Part shown: in pieces, positions 26,649 through 38,365 of the stretch
How positions within the stretch are numbered: the stretch's first letter is position 1
Layout of the letters: the number at the start of each line of letters is the position of its first letter
Origin: Rotaria macrura
Lineage: Eukaryota > Rotifera > Eurotatoria > Philodinida > Philodinidae
NCBI GenBank assembly: GCA_900239685.1
Contig: OENT01000204.1
Span: 1 to 64,000 of the forward strand
Direction: 5' to 3'
DNA length: 64,000 bases
Position numbers and translations under genes: made by a program
Notes under the pieces: generated by a model
Databases searched by the model: none
The model's input: only the letters and a program-made list of their open reading frames with translations
What the model was told of the DNA's origin: nothing

Positions 26649-26734
26649 ACACCCATAAAAGAAAAACAACTACTCAAATTGAAAGCTTTTGACATGGGCA
26701 TAGCCAGGAAGGTTTTTTTCTTTTAGACCACACG

Positions 26735-27923
26735 ATGAATACAGAGACTTCTAACTCATCGGCAACAGCTGTGGAAAGCGATACTGAAGAGATTGCATCA
26801 TTGAGAAGTTTATCGAGAACTGAACGAGCAGTTATTGCAGATGATACGTTAACCAAACTCAGGATTGGGTGGTACTGTCTGCCAGAAGGTTCTCGAATAA
26901 ACCTTGCAGAAGATGTCGCATTTAGTATCGGCAAAACTATGCTTTATACAGAAGATGATTTAAATAGCACAAGGAACTTAATTGCAACGGCTGCACCAAC
27001 AAGTGAAGCATCATCCGGTACGACCACCGTGTTTTCGTATCCGAAAATAGAAGTTCGTCATTGTACTACTTTGCAAGCGGCTCAATCATTGGTTGCTGAG
27101 ACGAGTGAAGATCGTATTGGAGTGTTAAATTTCGCATCTGCTAAAAATCCTGGCGGAGGTTTCCTAAAAGGTGCTAATGCTCAAGAAGAGTCACTAGCAA
27201 GATCTTCATCACTCTATTTAGCTCTTAATCAACCACGGGTTTTTGCTGAGTACTACGATTATAATCGACGTGGTAAACGTGGAGTCTACAGTCACCGGAT
27301 TATTTATTCACCTAGAGTAACTATTTTCAAAGTATGAGCAATGAAAATCAGTGCGATACATTTCAAGTTCTCATATTATTTTTGTTCCCTAGGATGACAA
27401 TGGAAATCTACTATCATCTCCATACCATGTTGGTATGGTGACAGTTCCTGCTCCTAATGCTAGTATTATTCACCAAACGGAACTAATTCAAAGTACCATG
27501 ATGGAACGTATAAGACGCTTACTGTATGTTTTTGAAACTAATCAACATGATAGCCTCGTGTTGGGAGCGTTCGGTTGTGGTGTTTTCAAAAATGATCCTT
27601 TCAATGTCGCTTCCATGTTTCGACAACACTTAGAATCGGATAATTTTAAGCACTCTTTTAAACGTATTATCTTTGCAGTTTTGGATGAGGATATGTGTCA
27701 GATATTTAAGGAAGTATTCGCTGGTCCCGATTTCAGCTTCATGGAGAACAAATCCAAAAGCATTTCTTTGCGTGACAGTGATAATGAACAACATTTACAT
27801 GGAAACCAAAAGAACCGAAGAAAGAAAAAGAGAAAACAAAGAAAGATCACGAATGATTTCTTTGAAGAAGTGTATGATAAAAACGATAGTGGTCTCGATA
27901 ATTATGAGGAACAAAACGAATGA
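26735..27923 (+). CDS. Microbial-type poly(ADP-ribose) glycohydrolase (TIGR02452-like)
   Basis: Two exons, 26735-27331 and 27393-27923, separated by a 61-nt GT/AG intron in phase 0, giving 375 residues. The catalytic signature is plain: NFASAKNPGGG (Gly140-142) followed by QEE (Gln150, Glu151-152). Glu152 is the probable catalytic glutamate by family rule. GAFGCGVFKNDP in exon 2 is the conserved macro-fold loop. This subtype (PARG_cat/TIGR02452) is typical of bacteria and fungi, and hydrolyses ADP-ribose polymers. The C-terminus is very basic (RRKKKRKQRK), consistent with nuclear localisation, and is followed by an acidic end. The N-terminal 30 residues are Ser/Glu-rich and probably disordered. 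A TTTTAG acceptor-like tract 5' of the ATG hints at a 5' UTR intron or trans-splicing. Foreign origin is plausible, but the gene now carries an intron. Confidence 0.85.
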
Positions 27924-28009
27924 AAATAAACGAATGATGGCACGAAATATACTGTATAAATTAGTACAATTCCTGATTGTTTACATGTGGTTGTTAATTA
28001 TCCATTTAT

Positions 28010-28370
28010 GAAACCATATGTGGAAAAGAAAAAATATGAAACCATTGCTTATAATCGCACACAAAACTATTAATAAAAACCATGTTTCTATTTACATTTG
28101 TGCGAAAGAATAAAGTTAAGGTGGTGCAATGAAAACGTGGCATCATTAACTGACTGAGTCAATCTATATAAGCACACCTACATTCAATAAAGAAAGATTT
28201 TTTTCCTAACTGACACTATAAAAAGTGGCTAAGGCGTCAAAGTTTCCGAAATGCCCCATGGAAGGATTTGTTATGAACGTTCATCTCTTGATATATCTTT
28301 ATTAGTGAGAATCCACACGAGATTTTCACAAAAATGATTCGTTGTATTACGCGGAGTTATATCGGAATAT
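28010..28370 (+). repeat. Duplicated TATA-bearing segment, copy A
   Basis: This stretch downstream of PARG matches 44460-44890 in the same orientation. Shared landmarks in the same order are AATAAAAACCATG, TTGTGCGAAAGAATAAA, TCTATATAA, AATAAAGAAAGA, AAAAGTGGCTAAGGCGTCAAA, and ATTAG(T/C)GAGAATC. The weaker match before 28070 reaches into the PARG 3' UTR. No long open frame is conserved between the copies, so the segment is probably non-coding: a promoter, a 3' end plus promoter, or an RNA gene. Confidence 0.6.
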
Positions 28371-29481
28371 TTGGACTATTCTTTCACAAAAGATCTGATA
28401 CAAAATTGTTAAAGATTCTAGATTTAGAAACCATTTTATGAGTATTTTCCATTATACAAATGTTTGGCTACAACTTATTAGATTGGTTTTAATTTGGAAA
28501 TCTTCAATTGAGAAATTCGTTCCATAGACTGACGCTACAATATTAAATAGTTTAGAAAAAGATGCACGAATCCATAGAGCTCGCTCGAAAGAATCAATAT
28601 GATATCTTTTTTTATGGTATCCTATGTGACAACAACTGAGATTTTTTGTGATAGAATCAATAGGTACACTTGTTCTTGAATCAAATCAAAACTATTGTGA
28701 ACTTTGTTATAAATGAATGGTTGATATCCTGTTGAGAGAAACCAAACGGAATCGACCTATTTTTTGCATTTGATATTGAACCAGCCTTCTCTGTGATTTG
28801 AAATCGGATGCGGTGGATCTGCAGATATGAGTATTGTCTATGTCGGAATTCAGAGATATATACGTCGGCAAAGACAATACCGTTGCTGGAACCCTCATAC
28901 ACACCCAAATCTTCAAGCATGAAAACTGAGAAAAAGAAACGTTGTCGTCTCAGATGATCAATCAAGAAAATAAAGATAGCGTAAATATAACCTTTTTCTA
29001 GTGTTGATTCCACCCGTCGATATCATCCCTCACTATAGTGAATGATTCGTTTAAGAACAATATTCTTAACGAAATCTTATTTAAATCAAATATATTTCAT
29101 CAAGTTGTTGTTCAAGTACAACTAATAATCATTTCCCAGAGAACTTAACAATATCAACGGCTAACAATTAATTATTCAAAGTCAATTATTTCATATAATA
29201 TTATAATCATCTGAATCAGATGATAAAAATACTAACACTCATCTATTGTTCTATTTCTTGATAGTATAGATCTTATATTTTTGCTCATACATTCACATTC
29301 ACAGAAAGATTGATATAAAACTACAGATAATTATGTCTCAGATTACCACACAAAAAAATAAGCAGATGAATCGAATATGTGACGTAGTCATAAATGGTTT
29401 AGTTCATGGTATAATACTGGCAGTAAAACTAGAATTATTGGGAACAACTATGGTCTTATATTTGAAAATTCGACGATTTGC
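28371..29481. other. Intergenic, nothing recognised
   Basis: AT-rich sequence with no domain-bearing frame. Its right part is the 3' flank of the minus-strand UDP-arabinopyranose mutase pseudogene. Confidence 0.45.
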
Positions 29482-30553
29482 CTATATTTTTAACAGTGCA
29501 CGTTTTTGCTGCTCCTGTCGACTGGGTTTAAAATTTAGCAGACCGCTTTGTGCAATATTCCACTGTTCAATCCAAATTTCCATAGCAGTGGCTAGTCTAC
29601 TGAAATATAGATGCAAATGACTTAGATGGACACGAATCTTTTGTGCTAATTCTAAGTAGCATAATTCAGGTGTTTTCGCTGATGATGAAAATTGTATGTC
29701 TTGAAAAAACGTAATGATATCTTCTTGCCAGAATAGTCACATGAATTCTTTTTTAAGATTTTTGAACGGATTTGAAGTTTTTTTGTGCCGAATGTAAGGT
29801 GCTCCTGTTTTAACGCTTAACTCATGATGATCTGCCACTAATTTACTGGCCCATCCGGCAAACATACCGTCATATCAACCCCACGGCATACCATATCCCA
29901 TGAGACCTTGCATGAAAGCTGGTCCGATCAACTTTTGATTAAGGCTCATGTTCATTGAACACATTGGATAAAGAACGCTAGCAGACACTACGATAGTTAA
30001 ATCTGCGAAGAGTGTATTACGTTCATCTATCTTAAGTAATTGTGTAGGTGCATCATAGCCCGGTGCATTGAGCCAAATACCATGGGAAATAGCAATTGAT
30101 ACACCTTTACGTAGTCTAAATGGACAGCCACGAAAGAAATCTGAACCCTCGCGATAAGGATCATATAAAGTGTTGAAAAGATAGAGAATTGCGTTGGTAA
30201 CAAGATTCTGAATACGTCTTTGTAAGGCATTTATACGATTTCCTTTATGATCTTACGCTAGTAAACACTCGTCATCGATTGTACAGATGAAAGCTTTATT
30301 CGAAACTAAAAAGCCAAAGTTAGTTCTTATCGATGCATCTTGTGAGCTGATGATCCACTGTTTGTCTTTTCCCAACGCTGCCTCAATGTCACGTCTATTA
30401 TAGAGTTCATGGTCAGCCCACGATGGAATGCGTAACATTTTATCCGGATTACCATCTTGTATGATGATCAAGTGAAAATGTTCGAAGAATGGTTTCCAAT
30501 ATTCTCAGAAATCTAGATCACTTATTGACGGTGTGACGATATCGACAGTTCAT
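29482..30553 (-). pseudogene. UDP-arabinopyranose mutase / reversibly glycosylated polypeptide (plant-type) pseudogene
   Basis: Read on the minus strand in one frame from about 30543 to a terminal TAG at 29484-29482, the translation follows the plant RGP/UAM family from end to end. Landmarks are SISDLDF, HLIIIQDGNPDK, the acidic metal-site region TIDDEC, NTLYDPYREGSDFFRG, AISHGIWLNAPGYDAPTQL, LYPMCSMNMS, and [12 protein letters not shown]. Four in-frame stops break it: TGA 30507-30505, TAA 30255-30253, TGA 29877-29875 (where the family has the Arg of GRYDD, a CGA-to-TGA change) and TGA 29739-29737. No indel is seen between 30543 and 29482. The start codon at 30553 is one base out of phase, so a small frameshift near the N-terminus is likely. 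The functional enzyme interconverts UDP-arabinopyranose and UDP-arabinofuranose. The family is chiefly plant/algal, which suggests an acquired gene now dead. Confidence 0.85.
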
Positions 30554-30932
30554 CGTAGTAAGCACTAATATAGAATGCTGGGTGTTTTCGAACGAAATTA
30601 AATTAGTCAATGCATTCTGGATGAACAAAGTACGATGTATTTGCATTCCAACTGCACTGTTCTTGAAATCGATCGACAACTGAAACAATACAAGATGCAT
30701 TTGATTCGAAATATTTCTCTAATTTCTCATGAGAAACAAAAGTATTTGCTTTTTATCGTAAAAATGTTATTCATAGAAGTAATTCTATGAGCTGCTAATA
30801 CATTGCAGATTTAAAGTTTTTTTTAAAGAATAGAATGTATCCTAGGTAATATGCATGCATCTGTTAAATTGTGGGTGCGGCTTTGAGCAAATCAAGAGCG
30901 AAATTCATCTTTTGATAATTTTGTGCATAGGT

Positions 30933-33720
30933 ATGTTGAAAACTGGATTTACTGGTGACAACATTTTCCGTGTTTCGTTTCCGTCATCGAAACGTGGTAT
31001 TCTCACATTGAAATATCCAATCGAGGCATGAGTCGTCACAGAGTGGGATAATATGGGGAAACTCTGGTATCTCACGCTCTATCGGCAATCATATCTTGCT
31101 CCTGAAAAATATCCTATTTTACTTAGCGAAGTAGGCCTTAATCCAAAGCAAAATAATGAAAATATGGCACAAGCCAAGTTTGAAACTTTCAACACACCCG
31201 AACAGATTCTTCTAGAAAAAAGAAACCATGGACGATAGAAATCGAGTGTTCTTTTAGCCATGAGTGTGAAAATATTTGCGCCACTTTCACTCTATGCTTC
31301 AGACCAAACTACGGGTATTATGCTTGAATCAGGTGATGGTGTCACATAGAAAGTAGCAGTATTTAAAGGTACGTTAACTATTATTCTAAGATAAATTCAG
31401 CCATATAGCCATCATTTTTTAGACTCATGCACATATGTGTGGAACCTGTGTGAGGATTGAGTAGCGATGAGTGATTGAAAAGTTCATAGGGCCCTTTTTT
31501 TTCTTTGGCGATCCGTAAACTTTTCAAATCTCTGGAGCCGGCTTACCATCTCAACTGAGACACGGTGAACACATTTTCACCTACATCATTAAAAAGAATC
31601 GACATAATAATTAATTCGTTAGGCATTCACTGAGTGAAGCTTTTTTTGCATCTTCGAGTATTCACATTTCCATATCAGGAGAATAACCACATTAAAATGA
31701 TCAAAATTTGTTACATATTGATGATTATATGGATTACACTGCTGAAGGCGGTCTTTTTCACAGTAAAGGTTTACATAGTTAGGTTCATTCAATTTAGAAT
31801 CCAATAATAACAAGGAAGAATAAAGACGTTTTCCACATAGGTATCACAAATAATATTCATCCTTTTTTTATTCTGTTGTCGAAAGCAGTAGTTTTTCGCA
31901 AAATAATTGAAAATATCCACCTTTAAAGTGTCGGTTATTCAATATAGTTGACAGGGACGCTAACTTTTTATCATGGTCCATACAAGAACCATACTTTATT
32001 GTAATCTTCGCCACAGAAGGCAACTCGGCGTCAAACTCTTTATTTGCTGACAGATAAAAGTAAAGTTACAAGAAATGCAAGCATGCATTCTATTCAATGA
32101 AATCTTCTCAGTAAAAAGCAATATATCTATAACGATGAAATCACCATTAACAGGAAGAGTCAAAGTAGCTTGAGCAACATAGTTCTTCTAGTGAAAATGT
32201 CGAGATAAATACAAGGGGATTGTGTCTGGAATTTTTTCCCAAGGAACTTTTATCCAGAAGCAGATGAATTACATGTTCAAAAATTGAAAGCGGAAAAAAA
32301 ATTCCATAGTTCAGTTTACTTCACTTTATCTGAAGGCTACTTCAAGTCTACTTGGTAATAAAGCCCAAATTACTTCATTGTACTTCAAAATCGTAGATTT
32401 GGGTTCTATTGTCACATAGACTTACATAGAATGGACTTCGGCTAATATTGTGTTGCAAAGGTCGACGGGAGACTTGAAATAGTTAAAAATTCTCAAAGAT
32501 AGATTTAACATAAGCTTCAAGTACATGGAGTACGCTGAAGTTTAGAGTTTTCCCTTTTTAACCTTGAAAAATTGTCTCTTATCAACGTTTCCGTTGCCAC
32601 AGTGTTGTTAGCCTACCACTCCTTACTAACTCTCACTTGGGTTATACATCTCTGAGTAACCGATTTGGGGTGTTACGACAATATATTCATGTTACATCAC
32701 TCAATCTACAGATTTTTTTCTGTTTTTACAAAACAGATCAAAAAAGAGAACTAAAGAAGCTGCCTTGTTTTCTCATTTTTATTTTCTTGTCAACAACAAA
32801 CTGGGTACCTAGATAAATCGCTCTATTATTTCTTTAGATTTATAAACTACACTCAAACAAGGCCGTTATCTATTTCGAGATCTAGTGTGACATCATCTTT
32901 ATTAGCGATCGTAAGTTCTTTATATATGGTAATGATATAATTTCTGTAAAATTTCCGTAAAAAGCAAAAAGCTACTTGAGCTTTCATTAGATGAATCGAT
33001 TGATCGGCTATCATTATCTTAAATTACACACTCCTTCTGATGGTCATATTCTACTCAATCATAGCGCAAAACGAAGAATGCATACGAATCTTCTAACAGC
33101 CAAATAAAATTCTGTTTGATTTAATTCTCTTAAACTACGTATAAGAAATTTCGTTGAACTCGATCAGAATCTCAGAGAATGCACATATTTCCACAATCAC
33201 CAATGATGGATAGTTTCTCTCATTCTCAAAAAGATCTCTTTGTAATTTTTCAGCGTCTCTCCTCAATACGCCACTCAATGTACGACTAATGAATTACAAT
33301 TCAAAATGATAAGCTATACATTGTCACAATCAATTACTCGAATGCATTTGGCTAGTTGTGATTTGACGGACTATCTGATGAAAACCATGAACAACTATTC
33401 TTATTTTTTCATTACTACGACCGAATGTGAGATCACTCGTGACATGAAAGAAAAACTCTGTCATGAGATGCTTCATTTCTAACGAGAAATCGCAAAAGCA
33501 GCATGCTCGTCTTCATGTGAAAAGAGCTACGAATTGCCAGACGATCACTTTACTGATATCGACAATGAACGATTTCAATTTCTAAAGATTCTTTTTCAAC
33601 GAAGCCCCCTTCAAATAAAAAGAGAAGATCATTATCGATTCTATCTTCAGGCATTCATGAACTCAACTAAAATGGATTTAGCGATTCAACACTAATATCT
33701 GTACGAATCTCTACAAGAAT
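30933..33720 (+). pseudogene. Actin pseudogene split by about 1.94 kb
   Basis: Actin landmarks appear in order: KTGFTGDN, KRGILTLKYPIE, VTEWDNMGKLWY (family: NWDDMEKIWH), LAPEKYPILLSEVGLNPK, FETFNTP, SLYASDQTTGIMLESGDGVT, then after a gap SITRMHLASCDLTDYLMK, CEITRDMKEKLCHE, KSYELPDDHFTDIDNERFQ, and MNSTKMDL. Segments are missing (the nucleotide-loop region between SFPS and SKRG) and stops interrupt it (TGA in the IE.GIVT region, TAG at 31236, TAG after GDGVT, TAA before REIAKAA). Coding similarity stops at about 31373 and resumes at 33314, at the Gly-Tyr of EGYALPHA. That 1.94-kb block could be a degenerated intron or an insertion. The C-terminal quarter of actin is missing or unrecognisable. 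Confidence 0.8.
31374..33313. other. Unidentified 1.94-kb block inside the actin pseudogene
   Basis: The block begins GTACGTTAAC and ends GATAAG, so it has intron-like GT and AG, but the joined exons would be out of phase. No transposon ends or coding domain were recognised within it. Confidence 0.4.
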
Positions 33721-35016
33721 ATCCTTCTTTCCAGTGGTTGGTAGCCATGTGCCAACTTTTCTGAAGGATCCTAATTAGTTGATTCGTATTTAAAGGCACG
33801 AGGGTGTTTCTTAGTATTGTTGAGCGAATGTAAAAAGAGATGACTTCATCTGCTCCATCATGCATAGACCACAAGGTTTTTGTTCCACAAGAACACAAAT
33901 ATTCGACGCCGATTAGTGGCTCAATTTTCGCCTCGTTATCGAACTTTCAGCAGCTGGCTATCTCCAAAAAGGAGTAGGAAGGATTAGATTTATTGATTTT
34001 TCACCGTAAATGTTTTTAAAAACAAGAACCTGATTAGCTTCAATTTTTTCTTGGCGATCGAATTTTCTGTGTACCTGTTTGTGTATGTGTTTATCATCTT
34101 CAATAGTCCCTCTGTCCAGCTTCGATCCGCTACTGAATATGGTGTTATTCTCTATTAACAATCCTCTTTTTTTTTCTTCAAGAATATAATATGCAGGTAT
34201 ATGTTTTGTTTCTCTCATGATTTCTTCAAACATCGATATTGCGGGACTTCAAAACTAAGGATACGACGGCAGAGCGTGCGAGTTTGATTTTAGATAAGTA
34301 TTCGTGTGAATAGAGTTCATCACTTCACTGAAAACCGATTGTACGTCAAGTATTATTGATTGCCAAAACCACATCAACAAATTTGGGCGGAGTGCATAAC
34401 GTGACTGTGGATAGTCTTATTAGAATATATAAAAAATTCGTTACACGCAGAATGTGTTTCTAAATATGAGGGAGTCGTTTTTTTAATAAGAAGGGAAAGA
34501 GATTAATATGGAAAACAACAGAAATATAGTATACAGATGCAACTATTTATGTGACTCTGAGCTTAATGAATCCGATTCGAAAATAAGTAGTAGTCATATT
34601 TTCTGTCCTTGTCTCTTTAAAACACTCAGATATACCCATAGCTACACCCTATCATTCGAAAAACTCCAAAGTACTTCGTACCGATGAAAATCCTTGGGAA
34701 TTAATACAGAGTGCAATATTCATTCAAAACATTCCAATTTTTTCAATTAATCTATCATTAATACCTCACTTACTTCATCAAAAAGAGCACCTGCTATGTG
34801 CCTATTCATGTAATTGCCTGTAAAACTATCTCTCAAGCTAGCATTCTTCTTCAAATAAACGTGGCAGAATAAATTGAGATATTAAGTCACCCAAATGTAG
34901 GCATTTTTCAGTTTGGAAAAAGTTTTTTCTTATCCATCGACAAAAGTAAGTGAATGTATTTTTGTGAAGGTTTTAACATTTGTTGATGTTTTTTCTTACT
35001 ACAGATCAAACACAGA
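33721..35016. other. Intergenic, nothing recognised
   Basis: Short unconvincing frames only. A polypyrimidine plus CAG acceptor (TTTTTTCTTACTACAG) lies 14 bases before the start of the small secreted-protein candidate at 35017. Confidence 0.4.
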
Positions 35017-35365
35017 ATGTTCAGAGTGATCTTGCTTGTTCTGATCGCCTTCTCAAATTTAACGAGCACAAGTAAGAAAATATTGTCAAGAATCGATATT
35101 TTGTGTAGACTGTACATTTTCGCCGGGTCAGGCATGCATGTGCTCTATCCCAAAGATGTCGATTCTAGAACTATTTTATATGCTGAATTTGAATCTTAAA
35201 TCAGAATCGCAAAATATTGAACCGAAGAAAGCTGTGACTAAATACCTTCCTATACTACGATTTTGGAAAGAAAGGACGGCGGCGCATAAGAAACAAAATC
35301 AACTCCTTTTTGGATTTCTAAAAGTAACACGTCGTTCGAGGCCGGTTTCAGATCAATTTTTATAG
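35017..35365 (+). CDS. Candidate small secreted protein
   Basis: Two possible exons, 35017-35071 and 35109-35365, with a GTAAGA...TGTAG intron of only 37 nt in phase 1, give 103 residues. Residues 1-17 (MFRVILLVLIAFSNLTS) form a typical signal peptide. The mature part starts with a short Cys-rich piece (NCTFSPGQACMC) and then has several paired basic sites (KK, RR), which would fit a processed peptide precursor. No known family was recognised. If the intron is not spliced, the first frame ends after 60 residues. The intron is shorter than the others in this window, which weakens the model. Confidence 0.35.
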
Positions 35366-35982
35366 TGTTTAAGGTCGCTTTAACCCTAAATACTAAGTGT
35401 GGTATAATTACTTTCATGAATTTACAGAGAGTATCTTACAAATAATGCTAGATTTCAATATATTCTTCGTATCGGCGAAGTCTCATTAAAAAAAACGTTT
35501 AGTTCGTCGTCAATTCATAAATGAGCAAGTCCACTAACACTATTTATTGACTCCTGCTTTTATTCACTTCATAGTGGATGAGTGTCTGTTACATTGATAG
35601 TATGCTATATATTGTCTGACATTTTCATGGTCCAGAGAGACTCACCATAGTACGCACGTGCTTATTTCAATATAATAATCAATAATGACTCTTGATTATA
35701 CGTACAAGTTGGTATGATTGATATCTTCTGGAGTCATTGAGCATTTTTTGAACTAGTCTTTTATCATGGATTTCGAAGAGGTGAATGGTTGTAAATGTCT
35801 GATCGATTCAACAATATTTTGCCCTCCAATTGCCCTGAATTATATATGATTTGAAAGAACATTTTACGGGAATATTTTGGCACTAAATTTACGAGACACT
35901 AATTTACACCTATTAACCTAGTAATAATCATAAAGCTTTCTTGTGGGAAAAAGTCTAGCTGAGCGTTAAAATTGGGAGAGTC
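35366..35982. other. Intergenic, nothing recognised
   Basis: AT-rich sequence without a supported gene or repeat. Confidence 0.4.
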
Positions 35983-36568
35983 CCAAAGTAATTGAATTCA
36001 TTTTGGCTCAAATATTTGCCTGGTATCAGGCAACTACTATGCTAGAATAATTTCCAAAGAATTTGTGTGCTTATTATATATTTGGTTGAGATATGAAAAT
36101 TCTTCTGTATTTTCCCTATCGAACCCCGTATTTCCAGCAGAATCATAGTTTCGAATTTCGTCTTGAAACATTTCTCAACTCAAAATCTCACTTAGATTAA
36201 CGTGTAGAAAACATTTAAGTTTTTTTCAAGCATTGCACACGTGAGATAAGAGTTTTTCGAAATCCCATGATTTATGAAAGAACTACCTTTATTTGGCAAA
36301 ACTTTATCTCACATACGCAATGCTCAAAAATTCTGAATCTTTCTCTATAAGCTAATTTCGGTGAGATTTTGATCTAGGAAAGGTTCCAGATCGAATTTCT
36401 GAGATATAATTTTGCAAGAAAAGTTAGGCTTTGCAGAGAAAATACAGAAAAATTTCCAACTCTTACCTAAATCTCAATTAGCACACTAATCCTTTGGAGA
36501 TTACTCTAGCTAAGTAGTCGCCTAATACCTAGCAAATATTTGAACTTAAGAGCTTTCAATTACTTGAG
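35983..36568. mobile_element. Foldback/MITE-like element with almost no spacer
   Basis: Sequence from about 35983 to 36255 is repeated in inverse orientation at about 36297-36568. Matching pairs include TCAAATATTTGCCTGGTAT (left) with the complement of ATACCTAGCAAATATTTGA (right), and at the centre GCATTGCACACGTGAGATAA with TTATCTCACATACGCAATGC. The arms are imperfect (roughly one difference in six to eight bases), so the element is old. No coding sequence is present, and no clear target duplication was found. Confidence 0.7.
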
Positions 36569-38365
36569 AACTTTCAATGTAGTCAAAAGGTGTAAAGTTA
36601 TAAAAAATTAAATTTCCGAAGATGAAATGTACACTTGAATGATTGAATCTAAAAATTTGATGTATTTTGAATCGAAAGCAAATCAAGGACAATCGTTATT
36701 TTTCCATCAAAGTCACCATCCTGAAAGAAGAGTAAATCATGAAAACTCATCCTTTTCAGGTGCGAAACTAATGAAAAACATGATATGTTATTTTGGATGA
36801 TGCAATAGACACTTGAATCGATGTTCTTTAAAGTTCATCGATGTATTCTGCATTCCTATACGTGATGCGACACCATGAATTTGCCATTAGGCTCATTGAA
36901 GGAGATTGATGAAATACATGTAAAAGTAATCACGCATTTTCATGATAAGCCGTGGGACTGACTCCGAGAACTTGGTTTCGATTGAACCCCATGGAAGGCT
37001 GAAATGACTTCATTCTTCGATTGAATGTGCAGTAGGCTTTAAAAATCCATTTTCCCTAGTTACCACAATGAGACAAATTGCATGGTAGCAATTTCTGATG
37101 ACATATCACTTGCTGAAACGGTGCATGATATATCCGTGTACGGTCGTTCATCCCAACAGTTTTTCACATCTCTTCGACAGCCTGACAGTAAGGATACGCC
37201 AGTAACACTAATACTGTTAGACAATAACTACTAGTACCACCATACAAGTAATGCGGGAACTTGTGCATCGGGATCTGTCAGTGTCCAGAAGACCTTCAAG
37301 TGTTAGAAAAAAGTAACTGCTTTTGCTGTCTCTTAGCGATTTCAGACTGGAGGGTAGAGAGCGAGGGGGTGAGGATACGTTGCTGAGCAACTTTTACCAG
37401 ATATGGGTTACTCAAACCATTAACCATCGTCAGATGAGCAACTCGTTACTAGCGGTGATTGCACATCACTATTTTGGATGATCTAGGTCAAAAGATGATC
37501 ATATCTGCCGTGAAAACAGACGTTTTTCTGCAGCTCCATCTTGATACCGTTGAAAAATCAAGCATTAGGGAACACCCATAGTTATTCACAAGCACTAAAT
37601 ACATCTCAACCCTTCATGAAGCCGGTATTCAAGGCTTTATCTCAAAACTTATTTGGAAACTGACAGTTAACATGAATACTGATTCCAGTAAGCGTGACAC
37701 TTAATTAAAGTTTAGGTTGGCGCACCATCGTGAACTTATTTTGATTTCACTGATTCAGGAGAATATGACTCATTTTGAACATTTGATACTCACCAAGGAC
37801 TTGAGCGATCTACCTCAAATTTGATTCCTGCATCAACATTAAATATATAAGATTTTAGCCATAATTGCTGGCCTATACATCTATATTAAAAATCTGAATC
37901 TATATTTCGAACATGCAAAATTGTTATCCAGTAAGTTCCGCTACTATTCGTCGACAGAACAGAATCGGATTTGACTAATTCTTTTGTGGAAGAATGTTCC
38001 TTGGTGGAGACACCAAAATTGATGGAAATTTCTACACAAACTGAGAAAGAGAGCAAAAAGCCACAAAAATGTATCGTAAAACCGACTCTGGTGTTTCTGG
38101 TTGCAAGGTAACTGTAAACAGTTATACAGAAAGTTCTCGTGTCCTCTAAGTTGATGAATTCAAAATCATCGCCTTACTCGCATATTGTGGCAATGATTAA
38201 AACGGAGAACTATCCTAAAAAATATGAAATGTTGAGACGCATTAATCGCTCTTTATCTTGGAAGATATAGCGGGGATTACCACAGTGATATGGACACTTG
38301 ATCATTGTTCTTAATCTCAACTTCTGTGAAAGTTTGGACGTAGACAACCCAGGTGAATGAGTCCA
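36569..38365. other. Intergenic, nothing firmly recognised
   Basis: One open frame of about 60 codons at about 37930-38108 (containing SFVEECSLVETPKLMEIST) ends at a GTAACT donor-like site but has no recognisable homology. Otherwise AT-rich sequence. Confidence 0.35.

Noticed and set aside
29482..30553. Possibility that the mutase is expressed by stop-codon readthrough or an alternative code
   Set aside because: Both TAA and TGA stops occur, all other genes in the window use the standard code, and the region sits beside another pseudogene.
37930..38108. Open frame of about 60 codons ending at a donor-like GTAACT
   Set aside because: No recognisable family and no partner exon found; kept only as a remark in the intergenic entry.
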